Part shown: positions 18,076 through 27,500 of the stretch, in pieces | Layout of the letters: each line of letters starts with the position of its first letter | Numbering within the stretch: position 1 is the stretch's first letter | Assembly: GCF_003226345.1 (NCBI RefSeq) | Contig: NZ_PDOF01000001.1 | Coordinates: forward strand, 1,302,001 to 1,366,000 | Reading direction: 5' to 3' | Origin: Alteribacter lacisalsi | GTDB taxonomy: Bacteria; Bacillota; Bacilli; Bacillales; Salisediminibacteriaceae | Length of the DNA stretch: 64,000 bases | The notes under the pieces: model-generated | The model's database searches: none | The model's input: only the letters and a program-made list of their open reading frames with translations | Told to the model about the DNA's origin: nothing | Program-made: the position numbers and the translations under genes

Positions 18076-18690
18076 TTGCTTAGAATTTTATACATGATGG
18101 CAGGCTGCGCCATTGTCAGTTTTGGCGTGGTCATCCTGCAGAGTTCCCAGGTTATTACCGGGGGCACGGCAGGTCTCGCACTGAGCGTGTCCTATCTGAT
18201 GTCCTGGTCGTTTGCGATTGCCTTCTTTCTGATTAATCTGCCTTTCTACATCCTTTCTGTAGCGAAAATGGGATGGAACTTTACTCTCTCTACCCTTTTC
18301 GCTGTCACGACCCTTTCTCTTATGACTGAAGTCATGCAGTATCTTCCGTCATTTACTATAGCTCCTCTTGCCGGTGCTCTCCTTGGGGGTCTCGTGATCG
18401 GATCGGGTCTTTGTATTTTGTTTCTTAATGGTTCATCTCTTGGTGGTGCAAACATCCTGTCCCTTGTTCTGCAGAAGCGCTTCGGACTGGATCCGGGTAA
18501 AACACTGTTTACGTTTGATACACTTGTCATTTTGACAGGACTGATCAGTGTCGGACTTGTCCGCGGGCTTTACTCCATTCTTTCTGTGATGGTGATTTCT
18601 CTTATCATCAGCCTGCTTAAAAACCGTATAGCAGCAAAAAACGAAGACCGCACTGCACCAGAGCCTGCTCCTGCCGAGCATGCTTCCTGA
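18076..18690 (+). CDS. YitT/YczE-type integral membrane protein
   Basis: 204 aa with five to six membrane segments. SSQVITGGTAGLALSVSYL and GLCILFLNGSSLGGANILSL match the glycine-rich repeats of the YitT (DUF161) family, common in Bacilli with poorly known function. The start is TTG 18076 with AGGAGTG upstream; the next ATG (18091) has no site. The tail is polar and Pro/Ala-rich (TAPEPAPAEHAS). Preceded by a strong promoter and followed by its own terminator, so monocistronic. Confidence 0.78.
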   Translation: MLRILYMMAGCAIVSFGVVILQSSQVITGGTAGLALSVSYLMSWSFAIAFFLINLPFYILSVAKMGWNFTLSTLFAVTTLSLMTEVMQYLPSFTIAPLAGALLGGLVIGSGLCILFLNGSSLGGANILSLVLQKRFGLDPGKTLFTFDTLVILTGLISVGLVRGLYSILSVMVISLIISLLKNRIAAKNEDRTAPEPAPAEHAS

Positions 18691-18699
18691 TCAGCCGCA

Positions 18700-18752
18700 G
18701 AAAGCCTCTCAACCCCACCGGATTCCGGTGCAGCTGAGAGGCTTTCTTTTTG
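18700..18752 (+). terminator. Intrinsic terminator after the YitT-like gene
   Basis: GAAAGCCTCTCA / TGAGAGGCTTTC stem with a nested ACCGGATTCCGGT hairpin in the loop, then TTTTTGTTT. Confidence 0.9.
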
Positions 18753-18759
18753 TTTACCT

Positions 18760-18919
18760 GGCTTGTTATTGTCAGTTGTTGATTTTCGCTCACTGTGCTC
18801 CCTTTCCGCGGACACCTCTGGAGACTCCTCGGAAAAATCCCGTCGGTGCTGTCACCGCAGGAGTATCGCTCATTCGCTCCAATCAAATTTATTAAATCAA
18901 CATTAAGAATTAACAAAGC
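18760..18919. mobile_element. Short MITE-like element (family A), 160 bp
   Basis: The left end GGCTTGTTATTGTCAGTTG and right end (reverse complement) GCTTTGTTAATTCTTAATG are inverted relatives of the 51564 element's ends, both continuing into TGTTGATTT. The flanks GTTTACCT (18752-18759) and ATTTACTT (18920-18927) agree at 6 of 8 positions, consistent with an aged 8-bp target duplication. The core carries the family motif CTTTCCGCGG..CTCCTCGG..CCGCAGGAGT. It encodes no protein. The right duplication overlaps the stop codon of the M50B-like gene. Confidence 0.7.
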
Positions 18920-18925
18920 ATTTAC

Positions 18926-19603
18926 TTACATATTGAAAACAATTGTCAGATCTTCTGAAAACCAGAAGAAAATTCCTGCTGCAAAACACAAGGTGGCAAA
19001 AAGAGCAAAAATCACACCCCAGACCGGTGCTGGAATCCGGGTTTCCTCTGCCAGAAACTGAGCATCACCGCTGTGCTGGGTTAGGGAAAAACTGAGCAGA
19101 CAGACCACAATGGCACTGGCAAAGGCCTGAATCAGCATCATTACGCCTATAATCATGATAATAAGCGATAGGTAAATTTCCCCCTCATAGCGGTACAGCA
19201 GAAAAAATCCCCCCAGGACACTGACCACCCAAAAAAATCCTGTCAAGTTCCGAATCCAGAAAAGAAGACTGATGACAAGCAGAATCACAAGGAAAACAGC
19301 AAGTTCCAGCACATAACCGCTTCTGTATAAATAAATATACGCTGCACTGACGAGAGAGGCTGCCGGATAGCCCGAAAAAATCGTCAGAATACGTCCTGCT
19401 TTATGATGGTGAAATCTGGCCATGCCTCCGGTATTGTGAAACAAGTGAACAGAGGAAACCCGCCCTCCAGTAAGTCTTGCTATAAGAGCATGACCGATCA
19501 CTTCATGGACGAGAGTATTAAACAGTTTCACGTAAGGACCAATAACCGGAACAAATGACAGTAAAAGGACGAGCGCAAACAGGACTGCGTATTCAGTAAT
19601 CAT
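18926..19603 (-). CDS. M50B-like membrane metallopeptidase
   Basis: 225 aa with about six membrane segments. NTLVHEVIGHALIARL gives HExxH zinc/catalytic residues near residue 33, just inside the first helix, as in the Peptidase_M50B-like family. STFSGYP-like sequence (ILTIFSGYPAASLV) follows the short luminal loop. A second-metal NPDG-type motif is not obvious, so activity is inferred from HExxH only. The gene starts 9 bp after the cvfB stop and is probably co-transcribed with it. A MITE abuts its stop codon. Confidence 0.78.
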   Translation of the reverse strand: MITEYAVLFALVLLLSFVPVIGPYVKLFNTLVHEVIGHALIARLTGGRVSSVHLFHNTGGMARFHHHKAGRILTIFSGYPAASLVSAAYIYLYRSGYVLELAVFLVILLVISLLFWIRNLTGFFWVVSVLGGFFLLYRYEGEIYLSLIIMIIGVMMLIQAFASAIVVCLLSFSLTQHSGDAQFLAEETRIPAPVWGVIFALFATLCFAAGIFFWFSEDLTIVFNM

Positions 19604-19612
19604 ATTTTTCTG

Positions 19613-20479
19613 CTATTCTTCATTGGACACAGCAAAAGTTTTACCGTCTTCCTGTCTGACTCTTCCTTCTTTCATCAGTCTGCCGAGAGCCCGTTTAAAC
19701 GCTGCTTTACTGATTTTAAACGTGTCACGAATCTCATCAGGATCACTTTTATCTGTAAACGGCATTTCTCCCCCTGTCCGAATCAGATAGGCGAATACAG
19801 ACTCGGCATCCTCATCAAGTACCTCCTGCTTTAATGGACGCAGAGACATATTGACGGTGCCGTCCTCTTTCACACCGATCACCCTGCCGCTTACCCACTC
19901 ACCGAGGCGGGGCTCTTCCTTGCGTTCACTGTAATGAACAAATCCCCGGTATCCTTCGGTTGTAATGACGAATGATCCCACCTTGGTTGAGCGGTATACA
20001 CGCCCTTCTGCTGTCGTGTGCTTAAGTGTCTGCGGAGCCTCTTTAAACGAATCCTCAACGACAGTTTCGGTCGCGGGTTTGGCTAGGAGCCGTCCTTTTT
20101 TATCTGTCGTTAATGTGACAAAAAGTTCGTCTCCTTCTTTTGGCCAGACACTCTCTAGGAGAGGAAGATCATCCGAGGACACGAGTACGTCTTCCTTGAG
20201 CCCTATGTCGGCAAATACACCGAGCCCCTTTACGGATTCAACCACCTTCACCCATTCGTATGTATCTGCTGTAACTGCAGGCAGGCTCATAGTGGCAATG
20301 GTTTCACCTTTTTTATTCAAATAAATAAACACGCTGATGCGATCACCCGGTTCAGGTGCTGCGGATACCTCCTGCTGGGGAAGGACCACAATCCTGTTGC
20401 CGTCACTTAACACGTAATCACCGCCAACTTCCTGGCTTACCGTTAATTTTTCTATCGTTCCCGGTTCAAATGTATGCAT
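19613..20479 (-). CDS. cvfB: S1-domain RNA-binding protein CvfB (YitL)
   Basis: 288 aa. Three S1-like beta-barrel modules are followed by a winged-helix C-terminus: residues 1-60 (LTVSQEVGGDYVLSDG), about 65-130 (VKVVESVKGLGVFADIGLKEDVLV), about 150-215 (GRVYRSTKVGSFVITTEGYRGFVH) and about 225-288 (AFKRALGRLMKEGRVRQ). This matches the CvfB/YitL family, RNA-binding proteins linked to virulence regulation in Staphylococcus and of unclear role in Bacillus. ATG 20479 is used: AAGGA lies upstream and the sequence MHTFEPGTIEKL fits the family start. The longer frame to 20524 is rejected. Confidence 0.88.
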   Translation of the reverse strand: MHTFEPGTIEKLTVSQEVGGDYVLSDGNRIVVLPQQEVSAAPEPGDRISVFIYLNKKGETIATMSLPAVTADTYEWVKVVESVKGLGVFADIGLKEDVLVSSDDLPLLESVWPKEGDELFVTLTTDKKGRLLAKPATETVVEDSFKEAPQTLKHTTAEGRVYRSTKVGSFVITTEGYRGFVHYSERKEEPRLGEWVSGRVIGVKEDGTVNMSLRPLKQEVLDEDAESVFAYLIRTGGEMPFTDKSDPDEIRDTFKISKAAFKRALGRLMKEGRVRQEDGKTFAVSNEE

Positions 20480-20507
20480 ATCTTGTTCCTTCTTTCTCGA
20501 AATGTAA

Positions 20508-21242
20508 TTATAGATCCCTGTCAAAATGGTAAATCCAGCCTTCTTTTTGCCATGGACCTTCTACTGGAGGTCCTTCAAGGGCCGGTAGAAGACTTCCGTT
20601 TAATGCAAACGCTGCTGCGTACAACGCGCAGATACAGGCGTCATAAGCATCCGTTCCCGGAGCTGCCGTTTCCGGGATCCATTTGTGGAGAAACGGGGCA
20701 GCAGGCGATTTACTCGTCTGTTTTACGAGAGCAGGATAAACCTCAATAATCTCCCGGCTGCTTTTTACGCAGCTGAAAGGCCGAGTGTGAAAACCGTAGT
20801 CCGTTTCCCATTTCTTCACATGACTCATAGCCACGGTGGCATTATTGCCGATCCGGTCAAAAGAGGCCGATAAAGGTTTTTTACGGTACTTCTTATGAAT
20901 ATACCGATCTGTCTCTCTGTAAGCAAGGGGATTATCAATTTCCCTGCCGGGTTTCCCAGCCGGTACTGTATCACCTGCAAGAAAACGGGTGAAGGCTTCT
21001 GGAAAAGACAATGGGGCATCAATTCCGACGACGACCGTGGAATCTTCCGGAAACTCTGCTTCAAAACCACCTTGCCGTGCCAGATCCTCAGGATTCCAGA
21101 AGCCGTCTTCAGGAAGCGAACAGACTGCCGGCTCTTTTGCCCATGTAATCCCTTCATGATCTATTGTACAGACAGCAGCACCGTGTCTTGCTCCCATCCA
21201 TCCGCCCACATCCCATCCGATTGCCGTTATTTTTTGTGCCAC
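20508..21242 (-). CDS. DUF429 predicted RNase H-fold nuclease
   Basis: About 244 aa. AIGWDVGGWMGARHG near the N-terminus and VVVGIDAPLSFP give the two leading acidic residues of the RNase H-like core. SREIIEVYPA and GTDAYDACICALYAAAF supply later acidic residues, as in the DUF429 family of predicted nucleases. The frame opens at GTG 21254; GTG 21242 is preferred, with GGGGTGA about 8 nt upstream. The biological role is unknown. It is followed 28 bp later by cvfB on the same strand. Confidence 0.75.
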   Translation of the reverse strand: MAQKITAIGWDVGGWMGARHGAAVCTIDHEGITWAKEPAVCSLPEDGFWNPEDLARQGGFEAEFPEDSTVVVGIDAPLSFPEAFTRFLAGDTVPAGKPGREIDNPLAYRETDRYIHKKYRKKPLSASFDRIGNNATVAMSHVKKWETDYGFHTRPFSCVKSSREIIEVYPALVKQTSKSPAAPFLHKWIPETAAPGTDAYDACICALYAAAFALNGSLLPALEGPPVEGPWQKEGWIYHFDRDL

Positions 21243-21357
21243 TGTTCCTTTCACCCCTTTATTTTATGCTCTCAGGAATAATTCCCTTTTCTTCTTCGTG
21301 TAAAGCCGAGGATATTGGAAAAAATAAAAACAAACCGTTCAGGAAAGGGAGTTCTTT

Positions 21358-22218
21358 ATGAACAAAAACGATCAGAGTATAAAATCATTTTGTGACACAG
21401 AGTACGGAAAGCTTGTCCGTGTAGCACTATGTGAACCCCGTCATATCGAGATACGCGACACAATTAATGAAACGCAGAAAAAATATGCCGGGGAAGGGAT
21501 TGACACCGAACTGGCCATGCATCAGCACAAACAGTTCTCCAAAGCTCTGAATGAATTCGGAGTCGACGTCATTCAACTCTCCCCGTTACCCGAGCACCCC
21601 GAGCAGGTATTTACGAGGGACATTGCGTTCACGCTCGGTAAAACGGTCTTTGTTGCGGAAATGGCTCAGAAGATCCGGTTTGGAGAAGAGGAGCATCTGA
21701 AAACCTGGCTGAAAGATGAAAAGATCAGTTACTACAATATTTTAGGAGATAAAATTGAAGGCGGGGATATTATTATTGACGGATCCAATATTTATGCCGG
21801 CATCAGTGACCGGACGAATCAGGCTGCAATTGACCACTTGGAAAGCCTGCTCCCCGCTTACTCTATCTTACCTATTTCATTCCCGCATAAATACCTTCAT
21901 CTGGACTGTATTTTCAACATCCTGAGCCCCGCTCACGCCATTTTGTTTAAGGGCGCAATGAACGAATTCGACGAAGAATTACTCACGTCACGCTATGACT
22001 GTATTTTTGTTTCGGAAGAAGAACAGTTTACACTCGGAACCAACGTGTTGTCGATCGGAGATAATACCGTCTTCAGCCTGTCGGTAAACAAAGATGTAAA
22101 TCGCCAGATGCGAGACAGGGGATTCAACGTAGTGGAGATCGACATTTCTGAAATCATTAAATCGGGAGGATCATTCAGATGCTGCTCAATGCCGATCCTT
22201 CGTGAGAGAGGTATTTAG
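21358..22218 (+). CDS. Dimethylarginine dimethylaminohydrolase / arginine deiminase-fold protein
   Basis: 286 aa. Guanidino-group-modifying enzyme signatures are in order: FTRDIAF (substrate carboxylate/guanidine binding), IEGGDIII (Asp), HKYLHLDCIFNIL (catalytic His) and a C-terminal GGSFRCCSMPI with the nucleophilic cysteine. Length and motif spacing fit DDAH-like hydrolases rather than 400-aa arginine deiminases. The product would be citrulline from arginine or a methylarginine; the substrate is not decidable. AGGAAAGGGAG precedes ATG 21358. The 3' end overlaps the convergent DUF2515 gene by 33 bp. Confidence 0.85.
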   Translation: MNKNDQSIKSFCDTEYGKLVRVALCEPRHIEIRDTINETQKKYAGEGIDTELAMHQHKQFSKALNEFGVDVIQLSPLPEHPEQVFTRDIAFTLGKTVFVAEMAQKIRFGEEEHLKTWLKDEKISYYNILGDKIEGGDIIIDGSNIYAGISDRTNQAAIDHLESLLPAYSILPISFPHKYLHLDCIFNILSPAHAILFKGAMNEFDEELLTSRYDCIFVSEEEQFTLGTNVLSIGDNTVFSLSVNKDVNRQMRDRGFNVVEIDISEIIKSGGSFRCCSMPILRERGI

Positions 22219-23391
22219 CCGTATATTTTTCGCTTTTTGAAGCAGCCACATTGAATGCAGATCCATGCAGTACTCGTTTGTCAACTCCGGGTTAAGCTGG
22301 GCGTCACCGCTTTGCATTAAAAAACGAAGGATGGATGTATCTTTATACCAGTCAGGCTTTGAGTAAACCACATGGTGCTGATCTTCCCAGACTGAGGTCA
22401 GTTTCGGGCTGAAAAGATACGGAGGCTTATCTTTTTCCTTACAGCTGTGCCATTCCGTCCCGTTGATCCTTTCAATAGAAGCCGAAAAAACATGGGGCCA
22501 GTAATCCTCGCGGGAGCCGCTATGGGGGTTGTCAGCGGCAAACTGCAGAATATCTTTCATTCTTTTTTCGTTACCATATAATAGATGATACAATGTAAGG
22601 CCTGTTCGCACACGTTCCTCCGGGAGAAGAAAGTTTGCCACTTTAATCCCTGAAAGTGCTGTACCGGTCTTACTCCGGTAAGGAAAAAGGACAGATGTGA
22701 GTTGAAACAGCTCCTGAACGTGAAACTTCCAGCTGGAAAAAACACCGTTTTGAAAAACCGGCCGTTCCACTACAGGTTTCTGAATGTAATGCTGCTCGTT
22801 AATGATCAGACAAACGGTCAGAAAGACCCGGTCTCCTGTCTTAAAATACACGCTCCATACTGCCTGCATAAATGATGACACAGAAAATGCGGGTAGGAGA
22901 TGAAAAAGCACCTTACCTGAACGAATGCTTTCTTCATAAAGGCGCAGTTGGGGATAGGCATCAAGAAAGATTAAATGGTTAGCGGCTTCAAGAAAGGAAA
23001 AGAAGCTCCGGCGGTCTGCGGCCGTTAGGATCCCCTTAAGCAGAGTGCCGTGGAGATCAGTCATATTCCATCCTCCGTTGCGTGAAACAAGGTGAGCCAG
23101 GAGCGCCCAATGGATATCTCTGTTTCTATTATAAAAGTGGTAATACGCAGCCGTTCTCGTCACGTTGTTCCGGTTAAGCACCTGGGTTTCTTCACGGATC
23201 TGTTCCACCATAGCTTTTTCCGGCCCGAAAAGAACAGCAGGGGCTTTTGACTTGATCTTGCTCAGATGGGCATGAAGCAGCCTGACGGATTCATCTTTTG
23301 GCACTGCCATTTCGTATGCCGGCAACCCGCTCGCATCTTTATTAAAAAATGCGCCGGCAATTTTTTTCAGGGAAGTAAGAGGTATTCTCAC
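22186..23391 (-). CDS. DUF2515 (YppC-like) protein
   Basis: 401 aa, soluble. The run NNVTRTAAYYHFYNRNRDIHWALLAH..SRNGGWNMTDL matches, from memory, the DUF2515 family that includes B. subtilis YppC. The function is unknown. Other landmarks are FFSFLEAANHLIFLDAYPQL and LFPYRSKTGTALSGIKVANF. GTG 23391 has AAAGGAGAG upstream at 8 nt. Its 3' end overlaps the convergent DDAH-like gene. It lies on the same strand as the SDR and dynA, but a terminator (23431-23466) precedes it. Confidence 0.7.
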   Translation of the reverse strand: MRIPLTSLKKIAGAFFNKDASGLPAYEMAVPKDESVRLLHAHLSKIKSKAPAVLFGPEKAMVEQIREETQVLNRNNVTRTAAYYHFYNRNRDIHWALLAHLVSRNGGWNMTDLHGTLLKGILTAADRRSFFSFLEAANHLIFLDAYPQLRLYEESIRSGKVLFHLLPAFSVSSFMQAVWSVYFKTGDRVFLTVCLIINEQHYIQKPVVERPVFQNGVFSSWKFHVQELFQLTSVLFPYRSKTGTALSGIKVANFLLPEERVRTGLTLYHLLYGNEKRMKDILQFAADNPHSGSREDYWPHVFSASIERINGTEWHSCKEKDKPPYLFSPKLTSVWEDQHHVVYSKPDWYKDTSILRFLMQSGDAQLNPELTNEYCMDLHSMWLLQKAKNIRLNTSLTKDRH

Positions 23392-23430
23392 ACGGCAATC
23401 TCTCCTTTACATTACCGTATGAGCAAACAG

Positions 23431-23466
23431 AAATCCCCATGCCGCTAATAGCGGCATGGGGATTTT
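23431..23466 (-). terminator. Intrinsic terminator of the SDR gene
   Basis: AAATCCCCATGCCGC / GCGGCATGGGGATTT, a perfect 15-bp stem with loop TAATA. Confidence 0.85.
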
Positions 23467-24155
23467 CACCTTACAGCAGGCTTGACAATGACATCTACGG
23501 ATCCCGTTTCCGTTCCCGTATGCAGCACCTGGAGAATATGCTCTGCAACAGTTTCCGGCGTAAGCCCTTTTTCACGTTTACGATCAGCTGATACACCGCC
23601 GAAATCGGTCTGGACCAGTCCTGGTGAAACAGTTGAAACCCGAATGTTAAAAGGAGCCCCTTCCTTTAATAGCGAACCGCTGAGCCCTAAAAGCCCCCAT
23701 TTACTGGCACAGTAGGCTCCGGTCTTTTCCCTGGTTGTATAAGCCAGGTCTGAGGCCACGTTTAGAATATGTCCGCCTCCCTGTTCTTTCATTACAGGAA
23801 ATACCGCTTTACAGAGAAGGAACACACCTTTTAGGTTTGTGTCCAGCTGCAGATCCCATTCTTCTTCGGTCATGTCTTCGATTGTATTCCATACACCGGT
23901 TCCGGCGTTATTAATCAGAACGTCCACACTGCCATGGGTGTTTACAATATTCTCAATCATAGAAGCAGTCTCTGCAGACCTAGTAACATCACATAAATAG
24001 GTTGTGCATTCCGGCACATCATCCGCCAGCTTTTCCAGTGATGATTCATGCTTTGCCACTGCGATAACTTGAGCGCCTTCTGCAGCGAGTTTTTTTGTGA
24101 CTTCTCTGCCGATTCCTCTTGCTCCGCCAGTTACGATTACTGTCTTTCCCTTCAC
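23466..24155 (-). CDS. Short-chain dehydrogenase/reductase (SDR)
   Basis: A 229-aa NAD(P)-dependent oxidoreductase with a classical SDR layout: TGGARGIG cofactor loop near residue 10, NNAG near residue 80, catalytic Ser in NVASDLAY, YCASK (Tyr, Lys) near residue 145, and VSTVSPGLVQTDF. It resembles FabG-type 3-oxoacyl reductases, but substrate cannot be read off. The start is GTG 24155, preceded by AGGAGGG at 7 nt; the longer frame to 24233 has no ribosome site and adds residues not seen in the family. Its upstream neighbour is a GC-rich repeat element. Confidence 0.85.
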   Translation of the reverse strand: MKGKTVIVTGGARGIGREVTKKLAAEGAQVIAVAKHESSLEKLADDVPECTTYLCDVTRSAETASMIENIVNTHGSVDVLINNAGTGVWNTIEDMTEEEWDLQLDTNLKGVFLLCKAVFPVMKEQGGGHILNVASDLAYTTREKTGAYCASKWGLLGLSGSLLKEGAPFNIRVSTVSPGLVQTDFGGVSADRKREKGLTPETVAEHILQVLHTGTETGSVDVIVKPAVR

Positions 24156-24249
24156 ATCTATCCCTCCTGGTATATGTACGTTATTGTATCTTACTTCGAC
24201 ATGAGCCGGACGAATGCCTTTACCATGATTCAATTGAAACAGCCGAGAT

Positions 24250-24475
24250 AAACGATGGGTAAAACAGAAATGGCCCCCACTTTGTGAGAGCCGTTAACAG
24301 CCACCTGTAATAATCCCAATGGTTTCGTGCGGAGCTTCACGCCGGCAGTGAGACTACCTGAGGCAATGAAGGCCAGGCGAGACCCTACAGGCGCAGCCGA
24401 GGAGGCTTGCCGGCATCGCCGCGGAAAACGAACGGACGGCGTGAAGCGGAGCTTCTGTTTAAACATTTTAACGAT
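24250..24475. repeat. GC-rich structured intergenic repeat (related core)
   Basis: Arms GCTTCACGCCG (near 24332) and CGGCGTGAAGC (near 24435) are inverted and could close a long hairpin over a core containing GACCCTACAGGCGCAGCCGAG and TTGCCGGCATCGCCGCGGAA. Read on the minus strand this resembles the TTCCGCGG..AGCCTCCTCGG core of the family A elements. Edges are approximate. No protein is encoded. It fills the 390-bp gap between the SDR start and the dynA stop. Confidence 0.55.
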
Positions 24476-24544
24476 AGCATATTATATATGCTCTTCAGAT
24501 AGATGCTTTCTGACGGCACAATCATTTCAGCCCTGTCGATGCAG

Positions 24545-27500
24545 TTATAACGTTTTCAGTGAACGAATTTCTTCTTCGAGGACCTTTTTGCGTTCTGGAT
24601 CAAATAGAGTTTCAAAGCGTTCCTGTTCTTCGGTAAGGGCTGTTAACAGAACATCTTTAACCAAAGATTCCATTTCGTGAACAGCATTTCTGACGGCTTC
24701 CTTAAAACGAAGATCATTCTCCTCAATTAATCCGGCAGCAGCAGATGCCGCTTCTGCGGTCAGCCGCTCCTTCACTTGTTTTACCCTTCCATTTTCAAAG
24801 AAATCTTTCTGGGACTTGAGGTCATCTTTATACGGCTCCGGCTCTACCTGAAGATCTGCATGAATGAGGGTCTCCACAGAAGGCGTTTCGATCTCTGCCA
24901 CAGCATAGAAATGGGGGAGCTGCAATTTAATTCGATCACTTTCTTCGTTAATCCATTTCTCGGCACGTTTCCTGATCCGCTGTTCAAGCCGGATGGATGT
25001 GGATTCAAGTTCCTGCCGCAGAAACTGTTCTCCTGAAGAACTCCACTCTCTGAGACCCTCTTTAAACTGGGCGTACATCTGTCTTTTAGAAGGTCCTGTC
25101 AAAGTTGTCACATTAAAGGAAGTGGAGAAATAATCATTAAATACATATCTCATACGTTCCTTCAGATAAATCATCAACTGGTCGAACTGATCTTCAACGT
25201 CCGTGTACAGTGTGTCAAAAGAAGCGGTCCTGATATTGTCACTGAAGTTCCGGCACAGCTCTTTTACCTGGAGGAGCTTTTGTTCCTGCTCATCTTTTTC
25301 AGCATTCATAAATTGCAGACTTTCTTCTGCCTGCTTGTAAAATCTGGCAAGTTCATCTTCAATCAGTCTGTAACTCAATTCCTTGAGTTCAAGAATGGTT
25401 TTCGAATAGAAGGTCTGTTCAAAATCGCTGAACGAGGGCTCGTTCTGGATTTCTCCCTGTTTCCATCGTAGACCTTCCCGGCTTGAAAGGGCATGAATTC
25501 TTGGTTTTTCAATTCCATTCCGCTCAAGCTGATTTCGTACATGCTTTCTTACACCGTTTAATTCTCCTCTTCCTGACGCCAGGTCGGAAGCATTAATAAC
25601 AAAATACAGTTTATCCCGGGAAAAGCTTTCGTTTACCTTCCCCATCTGCTGAAGAAAGTACTCATCGGCTTTTGAGAAAGCATGGTTATAATAGGTAAGG
25701 TAAAAAATAGCATCTGATTCTCTCATCTGTCTGAAAGCGACATTTGTATGTCTTCCGTGAATGGAGTTTACACCCGGTGTATCTACCAGGACAATGCCTT
25801 TTTCTGTAATTGGGCAGTCGAAATAGATCTCTGCCTTTTCAACGAGACAGGCGGTCTGTTCTTCGGCAACATAGACGCCAAGCTCATCCAGCCGGATCTT
25901 CTTCTGATCCCCCGGCTTAATGTCCGACGACATTAGGCTCTGTTTCAAGATGCTCAAATACGCTTCATAGGTGCGCATCCGGTTTGTAAGAGAGCCTTTT
26001 TTTGCCGGTTTCCAGGACGTAAGTGAAGCATAGTCGATTTTCTCACCGAGTTCCTTAGCAGCAGCCTTGATTTCTGCATCAAGTGCTTTTTCAGATTTAA
26101 AGGTAACAAGAACATCTTCGTGGCTGAATTCGTTGTTACTTTTCCGCACAAAATTAATGGTGGCCGTTGTCGGATTGGGAGACACGGGCAGGACATCGTG
26201 TCCAAGAAGAGCGTTGGCAAAACTCGATTTTCCTGCACTGAAGGCCCCGAAAAGTGAGATCATAAATGTCTGGTTTTTATATCTTTTCATCCGGTTTAAA
26301 AGCTGGTCACGCTCTCGTTTCAGTACAGGAGAGTCTTTACGGAGTTCCAGTACCTCCCGGATTTGCGTGAGTCTGGAATCCGCTTTTTTCTCATCGAAGT
26401 CAGAAACAAATTCTGTCTCCTCCTCCTCCTCTGTATCAATGACGCTATTTTGAGGCAGATCAACGGTCCAAGTTCCTCCTGCGCCTGCAGGAAAAGTCTT
26501 TTTCATTGCATCCATATACACTCTGTCCAGATCCCGGTCTTTTGGCATCTTGTCCAGGCGGTCATTAATAACATGAAGGTACCGGTCCGTTTCATTTTCA
26601 AGAGAACGGCGTTTCTCTTCGTAATAGGTAAGATCCTTAAGCATCTGCAGCTTTTTCTGAACTTCTTCCTGTCTGCGGGCGGTGACTTCCTTCAGGCCTT
26701 CTGCATAAAGTTTCAAGAAATCCTCCGCCTGTTTACGGACAGATTTCATAATTGCTTTGTTCACCTGGGAAGTAAACTCCCTCACGTACTGGTCATCTGT
26801 ATGTCCGGTTTTGACATGGTCCTGAAGCAGGGTTTCGAGGTCAGGCAGATCGAGATCCGCCAGTTTTTTCTCTGCTTCTTCTTTATTTGTGAGTGTTGAT
26901 TTATCAAGATTTTTCAGATAATCTTTAACTTTGTATAAAACAAGCGTTTTTCCTTTATCACTCAGTTCCTCTGCCAGTGCAGAAAGCCTGTTTGCCTGCT
27001 CGGCTTCTTTTTTCCGGCGGTTTGGAAAAAAACCTGTTTTAAATCCGGGCTTAACGGATTCAATATATCGGGAAGCCAGTTCCGTGGTTGTATACGGAAA
27101 AAGTGTGACGTTTTCAAATGTTCTCTTAAAGGCATTGTGAAAATGATCCAGTATTTCCTGTTCAGGGGAACGAAGCCGCCGGGCTTCTACCTCCAGCTCC
27201 TGTTTTTCTTCAAGCATGCCAAAGGAGAACCCTCTGTTTTCCATTTCCTCACTGATGTCCGCAAGGTCTGCAAGTCTGTCTTCTTCGAGACGATAAATAA
27301 GAGCACTATAAAAGCCTTTATCTAAACGCTGCAGGGACGGTGCCAGAAGATCACCGGAATGATAAAGCATTCCTTTAAGTGCTTTTTCAAAACGGCTGTA
27401 TTCATTCAGCGGATGGGACTCCTGCTTCATACTCGTAAAAAACAAATCAAGTATGGCTATGTCCCACTTTGCGAGCACTTCTTTTAGTCCGGAAGTAAAC

